Source: Betaproteobacteria bacterium UBA931
GTDB taxonomy: Bacteria; Pseudomonadota; Gammaproteobacteria; Burkholderiales; Casimicrobiaceae
Direction of reading: 5' to 3'
Length of the DNA: 24,172 bases
NCBI GenBank assembly: GCA_002293615.1
Contig: DBDN01000059.1
Location: forward strand, 146 to 24,317
Shown: positions 24,091 to 24,172 of the stretch, piece after piece
How positions within the stretch are numbered: the first letter of the stretch is position 1
Layout of the letters: each line of letters starts with the position of its first letter
Notes under the pieces: generated by a model
Told to the model about the DNA's origin: nothing
Databases searched by the model: none
What the model saw: only the letters and a program-made list of their open reading frames with translations
Made by a program: the position numbers and the translations under genes

Positions 24091-24172
24091 GCGACGGTTT
24101 TTATAAAACGTTGGGGTAGCCTTCGTTTCACAAGAAGCATTCGCGGTAAGCGGTCGCATACGATGGCAGAAG

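Noticed and set aside
24163..24172. ATG GCA GAA at the right edge as the start of another gene
   Set aside because: Only ten bases remain and no clear Shine-Dalgarno is visible. It cannot be supported from this window.
1..24172. Mobile elements, CRISPR arrays, tRNA or rRNA genes, defence islands
   Set aside because: I found no transposase, integrase, repeat array, structured RNA signature or unusual gene cassette. The window reads as core chromosome.

Overview
This is an ordinary chromosomal stretch of a Gram-negative proteobacterium, most likely a betaproteobacterium, with base composition near half GC by eye. The assignment rests on several gene families and neighbourhoods: APH-fold homoserine kinase (ThrB2) between a DUF2782 protein and a BPSS1780-type membrane protein, a DUF971 gene overlapping ubiE, paired pilT-pilU next to yggS-proC, a NodT-type outer-membrane lipoprotein behind macAB, and a zinc-free L33. 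I cannot name a genus. There are no insertion sequences, phage genes, CRISPR arrays, tRNAs or rRNAs. Coding density is very high, with many 4-11 nt gene overlaps.

Layout: (1) 1-3754, + strand: the 3' four-fifths of gcvP (glycine cleavage P-protein), an overlapping secreted protein of unknown function with four cysteines, and trmB (tRNA m7G46 methyltransferase). (2) 3803-7698, - strand: a four-gene polyamine ABC importer operon, in transcript order ATPase, two permeases, and a binding protein that is a lipoprotein. (3) 7943-9489, + strand: an unrecognised conserved-looking protein and rsmA with a TTG start. (4) 9492-11319, - strand: yggS-proC-yggU, converging on rsmA with only 2 bp between the stop codons. 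(5) 11415-15557, + strand: pilT-pilU (pilus retraction ATPases), a DUF971 protein overlapping ubiE, and a UPF0149 protein preceded by a possible 10-codon leader ORF. (6) 15649-18544, - strand: rpmB-rpmG (L28, L33) with a clear terminator, then DUF2782-thrB-BPSS1780. (7) 18977-24090, + strand: macA-macB-outer-membrane factor, a complete tripartite export pump in one operon, then rraA.

I saw no defence system or other exotic multi-gene system. The most interesting signals are regulatory: an apparent bidirectional promoter with a shared, near-symmetric -10 element and an inverted repeat between yggS and pilT; a 15-bp palindrome over the extended -10 promoter of the DUF2782-thrB operon; a 22-bp inverted repeat plus a further half-site ahead of macAB; and a short leader ORF with its own Shine-Dalgarno that overlaps the UPF0149 start. 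Two unassigned proteins (2351-3043 and 7943-8680) are the main unknown genes. All promoter and operator calls are by eye and need experimental or comparative support.
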